From the NCBI RefSeq assembly GCF_003202155.1, contig NZ_QFLI01000001.1, forward strand, positions 1 through 64,000: 64,000 bases of DNA, read 5' to 3'. Source of the stretch: Marinifilum breve (lineage in GTDB: Bacteria; Bacteroidota; Bacteroidia; Bacteroidales; Marinifilaceae). The notes beneath the pieces are model-generated. The model was given only the letters and a program-made list of their open reading frames with translations. It ran no database searches and was not told the origin of the DNA. Positions within the stretch are counted from its first letter, which is position 1. The number at the start of each line of letters is the position of its first letter. Position numbers and translations under genes: made by a program. This document shows, one piece after another, positions 52,952-63,200 of this stretch.

Positions 52952-54613
52952 CTAATTTCCTAAACGATGATCTAACTGTGTTTGGTAAAGGGACGGTAAA
53001 TTCATTTTTTGATTCAAGCCTTCCACATAAATCCATTCGTCTGATCGATCATCAGTTCGATTCTCAATGCTTAATTCTTTCTCGGGATGATGCACTCCAA
53101 CCACAATGGTACGCAAATACAATTTATGACAATCATTGTGCAATTCATTTTTAAAGCGCTTGGGATCTCGCCATACCCAGGAATGAAACAGTTCATTCCA
53201 TCCATCATGATTGCCACCACTCATCTTCAATCCCCACAATACATTGTATTCGCCTGCATGTGGGATATTCTGAGGTGCACCTCCCCCAGCCATACGTGTA
53301 AGATTCGTAACATCTTCATACAAATTATACATGGGTGGACAAAAGGCCTTGCCCCCAATACCATGAAAGTCAACAGGTGAAGGATGTGTCAGGTGAATTC
53401 GGCGGTAAACATTCCCAAAGCAAGCTCCTTCCAATCCTGGTCCGTGTGTATATTTCGCTTCTACCTTTATATCCTGCACCAGGTTATCGGAGGAATGGTA
53501 CATTTTTGCACCATAATGCCCATCGTATCCGGTCATTGTAACATCCGAAATGGTCACATTTCGACTGTTGATCAAATGGGTATTCTGTACATAGTTTGTG
53601 GTATGGATGTTCCTGATCCATCCGTGTGCGACGCGCTGCAAGCAGATAGCTCCCCATCCGTAATCATGCTCACGTGTCAAATGGTGCTTGTAGCCTCCCT
53701 TATAAGCACATTCGAATCGGAAATTTTCAATTCCCACCTCTTTTAGCATGGGAATTTTTACCACAAAGGCATCAAATTGAGTAAGTAAATCTCTCCTAAG
53801 TGACTGTTTCAACTTAATGATACTATCGGACAATACCTGATCCACCTCCAGAAAATACTGAAACGATGCTTGGCGTTCTTTTCCAGCTTCTAAATAAGTC
53901 TTCATAAAAGGATCGTATTCTTGCGCCAGGGGCTCCATCAAATGATTTAGCAAATCACTTTCGTCCTTGGTATTTCGCATGGCAACAATGATAATATCAC
54001 CTTTATTAAGACCATCCGTTCTGTTTAAATGCAGCTGATACTCTCCCTTTTTGGCATCACTTAACAATTTGGAATAAACAGCCTCCTGATTGATATCAAA
54101 AAAGTGATCCGTGCTCTGAAGGGCCAATCCGGTATGAAATACAAAGGGTGATAACCATGGAGAATTGTCCTCAGCTTGTGTAGTTTCGCTGCCTGAATAG
54201 ATAATGGTTCCATCCTTTCCTGATCCTGCACCCCTCATCACAATATTGCTATGGTTGATTCTGATGATATCGGTTTTTGATGTATCCATATTAACATGAA
54301 ATCTACCTTCAGGAAAAAGCACTACACCACCTCCATTTTGTCCCGCAGCATCTACAGCTGCCTGAATTGCCTTGGTATCATCCAGTCCATCATTTGCAAT
54401 TGCACCAAAGGCAGTAATATCAAAAATCCTGGATTCTACATCTGGAATGTTATCCTCACCGTAATGATAACCTGCATATGAAAAATCAGGGAGAATGCTT
54501 TTGTCTCCATTTTTTAGAAAGTCATTTAGCACATTAACTTCTACTTTCTCCTTGCAGGATACCAATAGCGTTATCACTACAAGAATCAAATGTATTTTAG
54601 AGTTCTTTTTCAT
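52952..54613 (-). CDS. Pectate-lyase-3 / GH28-related beta-helix lipoprotein
   Basis: This 553-residue lipoprotein has lipobox LVSC (C20). The N-terminal motif FDITAFGAIANDGLDDTKAI with AAVDAAGQNGGGVVLFPEGRF is the hallmark of pectate_lyase_3/GH28-related beta-helix proteins. Later coils include VTISDVTMTGYDGHYG and the segment LTHPSPVDFHGIGGKAF. It probably acts as a lyase or hydrolase on a uronate-containing backbone, but the exact reaction cannot be told. It forms a two-gene unit with the DUF1961-like gene in locus 2. Confidence 0.72.
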   Translation of the reverse strand: MKKNSKIHLILVVITLLVSCKEKVEVNVLNDFLKNGDKSILPDFSYAGYHYGEDNIPDVESRIFDITAFGAIANDGLDDTKAIQAAVDAAGQNGGGVVLFPEGRFHVNMDTSKTDIIRINHSNIVMRGAGSGKDGTIIYSGSETTQAEDNSPWLSPFVFHTGLALQSTDHFFDINQEAVYSKLLSDAKKGEYQLHLNRTDGLNKGDIIIVAMRNTKDESDLLNHLMEPLAQEYDPFMKTYLEAGKERQASFQYFLEVDQVLSDSIIKLKQSLRRDLLTQFDAFVVKIPMLKEVGIENFRFECAYKGGYKHHLTREHDYGWGAICLQRVAHGWIRNIHTTNYVQNTHLINSRNVTISDVTMTGYDGHYGAKMYHSSDNLVQDIKVEAKYTHGPGLEGACFGNVYRRIHLTHPSPVDFHGIGGKAFCPPMYNLYEDVTNLTRMAGGGAPQNIPHAGEYNVLWGLKMSGGNHDGWNELFHSWVWRDPKRFKNELHNDCHKLYLRTIVVGVHHPEKELSIENRTDDRSDEWIYVEGLNQKMNLPSLYQTQLDHRLGN

Positions 54614-55047
54614 TTCTGTTTACCAAGTTAAATTTTGTTCTATATGGAATACTGCAGGTAATCTAATGAATTCAAAACTCAATGAAAGAGAATCTATATA
54701 TTACCTATGCTTTGATTTGCTCAAGCCGCATGGCTCTTACTTTTTATTCATCAAATGATTTCTTAAAAAGGAATTCATGAGCTCCCTTCGGTCGGTTGCA
54801 TTGATCAAAAAGTAAGCAAAAAATCTAGGGCGTGTAAGCTCAAACTACTTCTACTTGAAAAATTTAAGTGCGGCGGGATGATCTTCTTAATTCTTCGAAG
54901 CTTTCCCGTCTTACTAAAAATTTTTCTACGTCTAATTAGCTTGACCTTCCAATGCCCATAATGGGAGCCGATGCAAAATAATGGTCAGGAATGATAATTC
55001 TAATAGAATTACCCACTATAAATCATACAGGGTCAAAAAACAAATGT
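54614..55047. other. Intergenic region with a possible dispersed repeat
   Basis: These 434 bp separate the second sulfatase from the beta-helix gene. The centre (about 54720-54970) differs in texture from its surroundings, with CAAGCCGCATGGCTCTTAC and TTGATCAAAAAGTAAGC segments. It looks like the intergenic repeat units scattered in Bacteroidota genomes, although the window holds only one copy. No gene or clear promoter was identified. Confidence 0.35.
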
Positions 55048-56616
55048 TTACTTTAGTTCTAAGGATTCAATTTTCTTAAAATCATTGCCTCGTATGGCAG
55101 TAAACTCCTCAAGCATTTCATTTAACTTTCCTGGATTAGACACTGCCAAATTGTTTTGTTGCCCTTTATCGTCTTTTAAATTGTAAAGCTGATACTCCGA
55201 AGAATTCCCCAATTCAATATTTACTTGTTCTTCAACAGCTGGTCCTTCATAAGGTGGAATCATGATCCAATCCCCCTTTCTAAATGCTGTTCTGGTAGTG
55301 GCTTCAATCACAAGCTCCTCACGTCCCTGTTCCGATTTTCCCAGGAAAACATCCAGCAACTGCTCACTATCTTTCGTTTTTACATCACTCTCAAGCAAAT
55401 GCGCCAAAGAAGATAATAAGTCTACCTGGCAGATTAATGCATCGGATACCACTGGTTGAATTTTTCCTTTCCAGTAAGTGATAAAAGGTACTCTAACACC
55501 GGCTTCAAACAGGCTGTACTTTCCTCCTCTAAAAGGTCCGTTAGGTTTATGATCTCCTAATTTTTCTACTGCATCATCATAGTAACCATCATTTAAAACA
55601 GGACCATTATCACTCGACAAAACAATTAATGTATTCTCTAATAATCCTTCCTGCTCCAATGTTTTCATGAACTCACCAATACACCAATCCGCTTCGGCGA
55701 TTACATCTCCTCTAGGTCCAAGATCTGATTTTCCAACAAAACGTGGATGTGGTGTACGTGGCACATGAGGTTGTTGCATGGCATAGTAAAGGAAGAATGC
55801 TTCATTCTTGTGTTCTTTCACGTAAGCCTGGGCTTTTTTAAGAAAATGATCTGCCATATCCACATCATTCCATTTGGCAGACTCCCCACCTTTCATATAT
55901 CCAATTCTTGGAATTCCATTTACAATGCTGCTGTTGTGGCCATGATGCCATTTCATGCTTAGCAATTCCTGATTGTCTTTACCTGTAGGCTGACCTTCGA
56001 AATTCTTGTCATAGTTAACTTCTATCGGATCATTAGGATCCAGTCCATCTACATATCCATTATCGATATATACCGTAGGTACACGATCCTGAGTTGCTGC
56101 CATAATATAGGCTTCATCAAATCCTACTTCGTTAGGGCCTGGTTTTACGTGCTCATTCCAATTTACAACTCCTGTTCCTAAACCAAGATGCCATTTCCCC
56201 ACTATTCCTGTATGATAACCTTTCTCCTTCATCATCTTTGGAATGGTCATTTGTTCGGTACCAATAAGAAGGGGTGCTGTTCCCGGCAGGATTTTAGCTT
56301 CCTTGTTTCGCCATGGATAAACACCCGTAAGCAGGCCATATCTGCTAGGAGTACACGTAGCTGAAGTTGCATATCCATTTGTAAATCTTACTCCACCATT
56401 GGCCAGATTGTCAATATTAGGAGTTTGAAGCCCTTTTGCTCCATAAACTCCAAGATCACCGTAGCCCAGATCATCAAGATAAATTACAACTACATTGGGT
56501 TTAGCTTCATTTTGAATCTCCTTACTTTTATTCTTATTCTTACAACCATTTAAGCCTGTTAATGTTGCACAAAACAGTGTAACAAACACCAAAGCTTTAT
56601 CTATTCTTCTTTTCAT
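55048..56616 (-). CDS. S1-family sulfatase, lipoprotein
   Basis: This 522-residue protein has lipobox LNGC (C25), so it is membrane anchored. The sulfatase signature is ATCTPSRYGLLTG, in which C88 becomes formylglycine. The N-terminal metal-binding segment is VVVIYLDDLGYGDLG, and GIVGKWHLG with VLSSDNGP completes the active site. It removes sulfate esters from the locus 2 glycan. No sulfatase-maturating enzyme lies in the window, so it must be matured from elsewhere. It is encoded downstream of a second sulfatase in the locus. Confidence 0.93.
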   Translation of the reverse strand: MKRRIDKALVFVTLFCATLTGLNGCKNKNKSKEIQNEAKPNVVVIYLDDLGYGDLGVYGAKGLQTPNIDNLANGGVRFTNGYATSATCTPSRYGLLTGVYPWRNKEAKILPGTAPLLIGTEQMTIPKMMKEKGYHTGIVGKWHLGLGTGVVNWNEHVKPGPNEVGFDEAYIMAATQDRVPTVYIDNGYVDGLDPNDPIEVNYDKNFEGQPTGKDNQELLSMKWHHGHNSSIVNGIPRIGYMKGGESAKWNDVDMADHFLKKAQAYVKEHKNEAFFLYYAMQQPHVPRTPHPRFVGKSDLGPRGDVIAEADWCIGEFMKTLEQEGLLENTLIVLSSDNGPVLNDGYYDDAVEKLGDHKPNGPFRGGKYSLFEAGVRVPFITYWKGKIQPVVSDALICQVDLLSSLAHLLESDVKTKDSEQLLDVFLGKSEQGREELVIEATTRTAFRKGDWIMIPPYEGPAVEEQVNIELGNSSEYQLYNLKDDKGQQNNLAVSNPGKLNEMLEEFTAIRGNDFKKIESLELK

Positions 56617-56684
56617 TTGCTAATTATTATTTACTCCTGTATTTCTCATATCAGAACTTAATCTCATCTGATTTTATACAAAAA

Positions 56685-56783
56685 GGGTGTTCAATATCAG
56701 CAATGGATTTCTAACAAATACCTTGTATGTCTTTTTTTAACTATACCTGGTTACTTATTAGAAATTATTGATTTTGAACACCC
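56685..56783 (-). terminator. Long inverted repeat between the two sulfatase genes
   Basis: GGGTGTTCAA...TTTCTAA (56685-56714) and TTAGAAAT...TTGAACACCC (56758-56783) are inverted partners with a few mismatches and one 4-nt insertion. On the minus strand the stem ends AACACCC and five T residues follow. It lies 27 bp beyond the upstream sulfatase stop, so it probably terminates or attenuates the transcript between the sulfatases. Confidence 0.6.
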
Positions 56784-56809
56784 ATTCTAAATTACATCTT
56801 CAATTGTCC

Positions 56810-58363
56810 TTATGAATACGGAATTAGTTTTTTGTGTTTACGTTTCTGAAACCACATATCATTCGCCATTTCTAACTTATCTGCTAAGTGTTTCAATAGT
56901 TTTTTGGCCAATTTTGGATTAGACTCAAGGCTAATTTTATGCATTTGATAAGGGTCCTTCAAATTATCATAGATAAATGCTTCAATGCCTTTCTTATTCT
57001 TCGATTTCTTTACCTCCTTTACACAAAGGGTATATCGCTCGGTCATTACTCCCTTGAAATTGTTATTCATCAGCAAAACAACCTCTGGTTTTTCTACACT
57101 CTTTGATTTTAGATCGAAAAGTAAGCTCGAAAAATCAATCCCCTGAACCTCTTCCGGAATCTGTTCCTGCATTCCTGCCAATCCCATAATGGTTGGCATC
57201 ATATCAGTTACTCCAAGCATTGCATCGTTTATGCCCGTCTGTAATTTTTCAGGCCAATGGACAATAAAGGGTATCGCTACTGCTTCGGTTTCGATTACAT
57301 TCTTCCCTTCTAAACCATGACTTCCCAACATCTCACCATGATCTGAAGTGAATATTACAATGGTATTATCAAGAATACCCATACTTTCCAATTCATTCAA
57401 TACTTCTCCAATGTATTTGTCGGTACTGGTAACATTGGCAAAATAATGACGGGCATATTGTGCCACTTCCAAATCAGCATTTTCACGTACAACCAAACTT
57501 TCATCTACATTTTTAAACTTATCGGTATCGTAATGCGCTCTCAACTGTTCCATATCAGTACTTTTATCAGTCCACGGATTATGAGGCGGATTAAGAGACC
57601 AAATCATAAAGAAAGGTTTGTTTTCGTCGCGCTGATTTCTCTTGTTTTGAAGGTAAGATATGATAACCTCAGCCTCGTTTTTAGCGGAAAACTTCTTAGG
57701 TAGATGCAATTCTCCATCACTCTTTCCATCAATTGTGTATGGATCGTTGGAGTAAACATGTGGATTGAAATGTTCGTCCTTTAAGGCCTGATAAAAATAT
57801 TCAATGCTATGACGTGAAGCTCCGGGAGGCACATAAGTATCATATCTATTCACATAGTGTCCACCTGGTTCATCAGTTGTTCCTTTGTAATTTCCATCCT
57901 TGTCAAACAAAGGTTCTGTTTTTTCCCAATGGCATTTTCCAAAATAGGATGTATTGTAACCTGCATCATAGAATAGATCAGTTATACATGTAATATCCTT
58001 TTTCAATTGATCTTCTCTTCCCTTACGGCAATTTATAGTAATTCCGTTCTGTTCCGGATACATCCCCGAAAGCAACATTCCACGGAAAGGACTACAAAGA
58101 GGATAATTACTAATAGCCTGCGTAAATACAATACCATTATTGGCAAGCTTATCAATATTTGGGGTATGAACTGGATCTGGTTTTCCAACTACATGTTCTC
58201 TATATTGATCTTGCGACCAGTATCCTGAGCTGTATCTACGAAGTTGATCAGGAAAAATAATCAACACATTGGGTTTATCATTATCTACCTTCTTTTGTTC
58301 TTTAGCATAGCCTCCTATTGAAAGAAGACAACACAAAACTATAAGACTTATTTTTAACTTCAT
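56810..58363 (-). CDS. S1-family sulfatase with CSPFR active-site motif
   Basis: This 517-residue protein has a signal peptide (ending GGYA-KE). The active-site segment is NYPLCSPFRGMLLSG with C90 as the formylglycine residue. Phe replaces the more common Ser before the arginine. Other conserved parts are NVLIIFPDQLRR, HTPNIDKLANNG, YFGKCHWEK and VIFTSDHGEMLG. It is periplasmic, not lipidated, so it probably acts on imported oligosaccharides after the surface sulfatase. It is the first enzyme gene downstream of susD in locus 2. Confidence 0.92.
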   Translation of the reverse strand: MKLKISLIVLCCLLSIGGYAKEQKKVDNDKPNVLIIFPDQLRRYSSGYWSQDQYREHVVGKPDPVHTPNIDKLANNGIVFTQAISNYPLCSPFRGMLLSGMYPEQNGITINCRKGREDQLKKDITCITDLFYDAGYNTSYFGKCHWEKTEPLFDKDGNYKGTTDEPGGHYVNRYDTYVPPGASRHSIEYFYQALKDEHFNPHVYSNDPYTIDGKSDGELHLPKKFSAKNEAEVIISYLQNKRNQRDENKPFFMIWSLNPPHNPWTDKSTDMEQLRAHYDTDKFKNVDESLVVRENADLEVAQYARHYFANVTSTDKYIGEVLNELESMGILDNTIVIFTSDHGEMLGSHGLEGKNVIETEAVAIPFIVHWPEKLQTGINDAMLGVTDMMPTIMGLAGMQEQIPEEVQGIDFSSLLFDLKSKSVEKPEVVLLMNNNFKGVMTERYTLCVKEVKKSKNKKGIEAFIYDNLKDPYQMHKISLESNPKLAKKLLKHLADKLEMANDMWFQKRKHKKLIPYS

Positions 58364-58425
58364 AAACTACTTTTTAATCATTAAAACATATTTATACACA
58401 AAATTGTCTTTTTGCGGATATTTAA

Positions 58426-58451
58426 AAACTCATATGGTGCCATATGAGTTT
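58426..58451. promoter_or_regulatory. 26-bp near-perfect palindrome upstream of the sulfatase
   Basis: AAACTCATATGG (58426-58437) and CCATATGAGTTT (58440-58451) are exact complements around a 2-base centre. As DNA it could be an operator. As RNA it could fold into a hairpin. It lies 63-88 bp upstream of the sulfatase start. Confidence 0.45.
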
Positions 58452-58479
58452 CAAATTCCTTTTTTGGCATCCATTTAAC

Positions 58480-58503
58480 CGTTCAGGCACTACTGCCTGA
58501 ACG
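58480..58503 (-). terminator. Hairpin directly after susD of locus 2
   Basis: CGTTCAGGCA (58480-58489) pairs with TGCCTGAACG (58494-58503) around a 4-nt loop, 12 bp beyond the susD stop. No U-tract follows. The position matches the hairpin after susD in locus 1. Confidence 0.6.
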
Positions 58504-58515
58504 ATTTTGGAAATC

Positions 58516-60192
58516 TTACCAACCCGCTTTCTGGTTCAATTCATTATTAATTGCCACCTCTTGGCTTGGATATGGTAAAGACAAATGTTTGTTTTCATCG
58601 AAGAAATTTCCTGAACGCAAATATGCTCTATGAGACTCGTTGGTCGAAATATAATCAGGATCACCCTTAATGCTGGCATTTGTTTCTGCAAGTTTTGTTC
58701 CTAATAATTCCCAACGAATCAAATCCTGTTTACGAAGTCCTTCAAAACACAATTCACGCAAACGCTCATCAACAATTTCATTAAAGAAGTTTGTATGGTT
58801 TGCAATCGCGCCTGGTTTTTCAGTTTCAATAGCTCCTAATCCTGCTCTTTCACGAACTGCATTTAAATATTCAATGGCTTTAGCAGTTGGACCATTATTG
58901 ATTTCGTTGGCAGCTTCAGCATACATTAACAATACATCAGCATAACGAATCACTGGAAAATTAATCGAAGTAAAACTTTTACTTAAAGTACTCACTTTTT
59001 CAAGTACCATATACGGTTCAGTAGTTCCACTTGCAGGAGTATTCGTTAAATCCTCCCAATTCATAGGTTCCCAACGACGGAATTTGCCTGGGCAAAACTG
59101 TGGAGCCATAGCACTCGTTACTTCTACTATATCTCCCTTTTTGGTGTACTGGTAGTTTGCAATGTTCCAATCTTTTCTTTGGTCATTTTCGTCGTAAGCA
59201 TTTCTATGGTTAGGAGTTGTATTAAACATGGCATAAGATGCAGGATATCCATCCTGTCCTCCACCATATGAAAAGGCTACTCCATTTAAAGCACCAATAC
59301 GACCATCAACCATGATTCCCAATTCTCTTAAGTATGAAAAAGAGATTTCAAATAGAGACTCACGTAAATCGTAATTGTTTTCAATGTAGCTCAAAAAGTG
59401 TTTACGATATCCTAAATTGTCGCCTGCAGATTGGTGCAAACCATGCCAACCATCATTGATTATGATTTCACACTCCTCAATTACATCCTGATAATGATCT
59501 TCTTTAAGAGGATTACCAGACATTTTTAGATAAACTCTTGCCAGTAAGCCATGAGCAGCCATTTTATTTGCTCTTCCTGACTCATATTTTGGATTATTGG
59601 CATGATATAAGTGCTCTGAAGCAAATTGTAAATCCTCAACCACTTGTTCATACACCTGTTTCATTGGTGAAGGAGCCAAATGATTGTCTGATTGATCTTT
59701 TGTGAAATTTAAACGCAAAGGAACATCTCCATACCAGTTCACAAGATGGAAGTAGCATAATCCGCGTAAAAATCTGGCTTCAGCCAATAAGCGATTGTAT
59801 TCCTCTTCTTCAAAAGCTGATTTCTTAAGCTTTTCATTAAACATGTTGGCCATGTTAATGCTAGAGTAAAGGTTGGTCCACAAGTTCTTTACGTAATTAT
59901 CAGCGGCAGTATGTCGATATAAACCAACGGTCCAGTTCTCATTGTAACGACGGTTATAGTATCCCTCATCGGTACCTGATTCCATGATAATGGAAAGTGC
60001 TTGACCATATACATTATCAGTAGCCAACAGAGAATAGATTCCAGACAAGGCAATTTCTGCTTCAGTCTCGTTGGAATAAAATTCATCAACACCCCAATTG
60101 GATTCAGGAGTTACATCCAAATGATCACAACTACTTGTCATCCCTCCGATGACAAGTATTGCTATAATGAAATGATATATATTTTTCTTCAT
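58516..60192 (-). CDS. SusD/RagB-family glycan-binding lipoprotein (locus 2)
   Basis: This 558-residue lipoprotein has lipobox TSSC (C22) followed by DHLDVTPESNWGVDEFYSN. The family core is AEARFLRGLCYFHLVNWYGDVPL, and the C-terminal motifs are DERLRELCFEGLRKQDLIRW and the final NNELNQKAGW. It pairs with the SusC encoded 10 bp upstream. It shows little similarity to the locus 1 SusD outside family motifs, so the two loci have different glycans. Confidence 0.95.
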   Translation of the reverse strand: MKKNIYHFIIAILVIGGMTSSCDHLDVTPESNWGVDEFYSNETEAEIALSGIYSLLATDNVYGQALSIIMESGTDEGYYNRRYNENWTVGLYRHTAADNYVKNLWTNLYSSINMANMFNEKLKKSAFEEEEYNRLLAEARFLRGLCYFHLVNWYGDVPLRLNFTKDQSDNHLAPSPMKQVYEQVVEDLQFASEHLYHANNPKYESGRANKMAAHGLLARVYLKMSGNPLKEDHYQDVIEECEIIINDGWHGLHQSAGDNLGYRKHFLSYIENNYDLRESLFEISFSYLRELGIMVDGRIGALNGVAFSYGGGQDGYPASYAMFNTTPNHRNAYDENDQRKDWNIANYQYTKKGDIVEVTSAMAPQFCPGKFRRWEPMNWEDLTNTPASGTTEPYMVLEKVSTLSKSFTSINFPVIRYADVLLMYAEAANEINNGPTAKAIEYLNAVRERAGLGAIETEKPGAIANHTNFFNEIVDERLRELCFEGLRKQDLIRWELLGTKLAETNASIKGDPDYISTNESHRAYLRSGNFFDENKHLSLPYPSQEVAINNELNQKAGW

Positions 60193-60202
60193 TTTAAATC
60201 GA

Positions 60203-63200
60203 TTAAAAAGTTACTTCAAGACCACCTAAAATTGTTACACTTTGCGGATAAGCCGAATAATCAAGACTTGGCGTTAAAGCTCCATAACGTCCAACCGAAA
60301 CATCCGGATCGTATCCTGAGTAATTGGTCCAAGTGTATAAGTTTTGTGCAGATAGAGATAAACGACATTTCTTCAGTTTAAGTTTTTCCAAAATTGTCTT
60401 TGGAAGATTATATCCCAATGAAATGGTTTTTAGTTTCAAATAAGAACCATCCTCTATGTAACGGTTATCTATCCAATTCCCTTTTGGAGGTGCTCCATAA
60501 ACAGAATTGTAAACGATGGTTCCCACATTAGTATCTGTGTTCTGAGGAATCCATGCATCAGCCAAAGCTTTGAATCCATTCATTGGAGAAGCACTTGGTA
60601 CCTCAAACACTGCCTTGTTAGCATTTAGAATATCAAATCCGTAAGACCATTGGAAGAAAATTTGAAGATCGAAGTTCTTGTAAGAAAAATCATTGGTAAT
60701 ACCTCCAAAGTGATCTGGATGTGGATCTCCAATTACAACACGGTCATTTTCGTTAATGGTGCCATCTCCATTCTGATCTACAAATTTCACACTACCTGGA
60801 GCTACAGGCAATGCACCATTATCAGCATAACCTTCTTTCAACAAATAAGATTGAGCTTTATTGTCCCAATTAAAATCCTCCATCTGATAGATTCCATCAA
60901 ACTCCAAACCATAGATCATCCCAACAGGATCTCCTACTTTAGTAATGTATTGGTATTCGTTATAATGGTAATTCCAATTTGGATTGGTGTAGATGGCATC
61001 CTGGCCATCATTCAGTTTAATGGTCTTATTTTTATTGAATGAAATATTGATGTTGGTTTTCCATTTAAAATCTCGAGTTTGAACATTTACAGTATTAATA
61101 GAAAATTCCAAACCACGGTTTTCTACCTCACCAATATTTTGCTGTACTTTGTTGAAACCTGTACTTAATGCCATTTCTGCATTCAACAACAAATCTTTCG
61201 TTCTCTTGTAATAAAAATCAATTCCACCATTCACTCTTTGATTGAAAAATCCAAAGTCAATACCAAGGTTAGTCTGTGCTGTTGTTTCCCAACGAAGATC
61301 TGGTACACCTAAATTGGTTTGATAAGCACCTGGCATATAGTTTTCGCCATTGCCCCAAACATATCCACTAGCTGTGCTCACTCCCAGCAGGTTGAATGCA
61401 TCAAAATCACCAATACGGTTGTTTCCTGTTAATCCCCAACCAGTACGAATCTTAAGATTTGAGAAAATGCCTAGATTCTGAATAAAATCTTCCTCTCCAG
61501 CTCTCCATGCAAATGATACTGACGGAAAATAACCCCATCTGTTTTCTTTTCTAAATTTAGAAGAGCCATCAGCTCTGAAATTGGCAGTGAACAAATACTT
61601 ATCTTTATAAGTATAGTTTACTCTACCAAAATAGGACAGTAAAGTACTTTCCGACTTTAAGGTTTTTGGAATAGCTGGTGACGTTCCAATATCCAATTTG
61701 TTAATGCCAAAGGCATCAGTAGGAATCTCTGAACTTTTTAACCAAGCAAAATCATATAATCTAGCTTGTGCCTCTACCCCAACCAAAGCCTCGAAACGTG
61801 TTTTTCTGAATTTCTTTTTGTAATTCAAAGTATTCGAGGTTGACAAAGTCTGGTAGCGACGCTGAGCGATGGTACCATTAATGTGGTCGTTACCACGAGC
61901 ACCTTGTTGAGTATCTGCTCCGTAAAAAACATTTTCTTTTCGCGTGTCGGTTTGATAGTTCGCCGATAATCTTAACGTTAGATCCTTGGTAAATTTATAA
62001 TTTGCAGTAAGGTTACCTCGAATCACATCATAACGATAATCACGCGTTGTATTATTCAGGTTTTTAACCGGGTTAAACAAATATTTGTAATCATCGTCAA
62101 AAGGATCATATCCTCCCTCTTCAGCTCCATCATTATTGATAGGCTCTACTGGACGGAATTGAATTGCATCGCGAATAATACTTGTATAGTTATTTCCTGA
62201 AATATTAATTCCTTTTCGGTTGATATAAGTATACTGTAAATATCCTCTAAAATCTAGCTTAGGGCTGGCTTTATGAGTAAATTTTAAATTGTTCAAAATC
62301 TTCTTAAAACCTGTATTAATCAATGTTCCTTCCTGATCAAGATATTCTGCACTATAATAAATTGAAGAGGTTTTATTCCCTCCACTTAAGGTAAAGTTAT
62401 AGTTTTGAATTCTTGAGGTTCTAAAAATCTCATCCTGCCAACTCGTTCCTTTAGAGTTTTTATACAATTCAGGATCAACCCAATCTGCCAAGAAAGCCTT
62501 TGTATAGGTACCTGCCACATATCCATCTTTTGCATAGGCTATGTTTTGCTGATACTTCACATATTCGTATGGACTCAATACTTCCAAACGATTTGGAATA
62601 AATTGAATACCATGCGAAGCGCTAAGACGAATATCAGTTTTACCATCTGTACGCCCTCCTTTAGTTGTAATTACAATTACCCCGTTGGCTCCACGAGAAC
62701 CATAAATTGCCGTGGCCGAAGCATCTTTCAGTACATCAAAACTTTTAATATCCTTAGAACTAACACTTGCCGGGTCGAAATCTTCCAAAGGAATACCATC
62801 TACTACATATAATGGTGAGTTATCACCTGTAATAGAGTTTCCTCCACGAATTACGATATTCAAACCTTCACCAGGAGTACCATCTGCTGAAGAAACCTGC
62901 ACCCCTGCAACACGACCTGCCAAGGCTTGATCGAAGTTTGAAGTGGGTGTCTTTACCAAATCTGCAGCCTCAACTCTAGCAACTGCACCTGTAAGATCTT
63001 TTCTTTTTACAGTTCCATATCCAACAGCCACTACTTCGTTCAATTGCAAGTTAGAAGATTCCAACACCACATTAATTACAGACTGCTTACCAACCTGCTT
63101 TTCTATGGTTTCAAATCCAAGGAAGCTAAACACCAATATATCTGATGGCTTTACATCTGCAATAGCATATTGTCCATCGATATTGGTAACTGTTCCCTGT

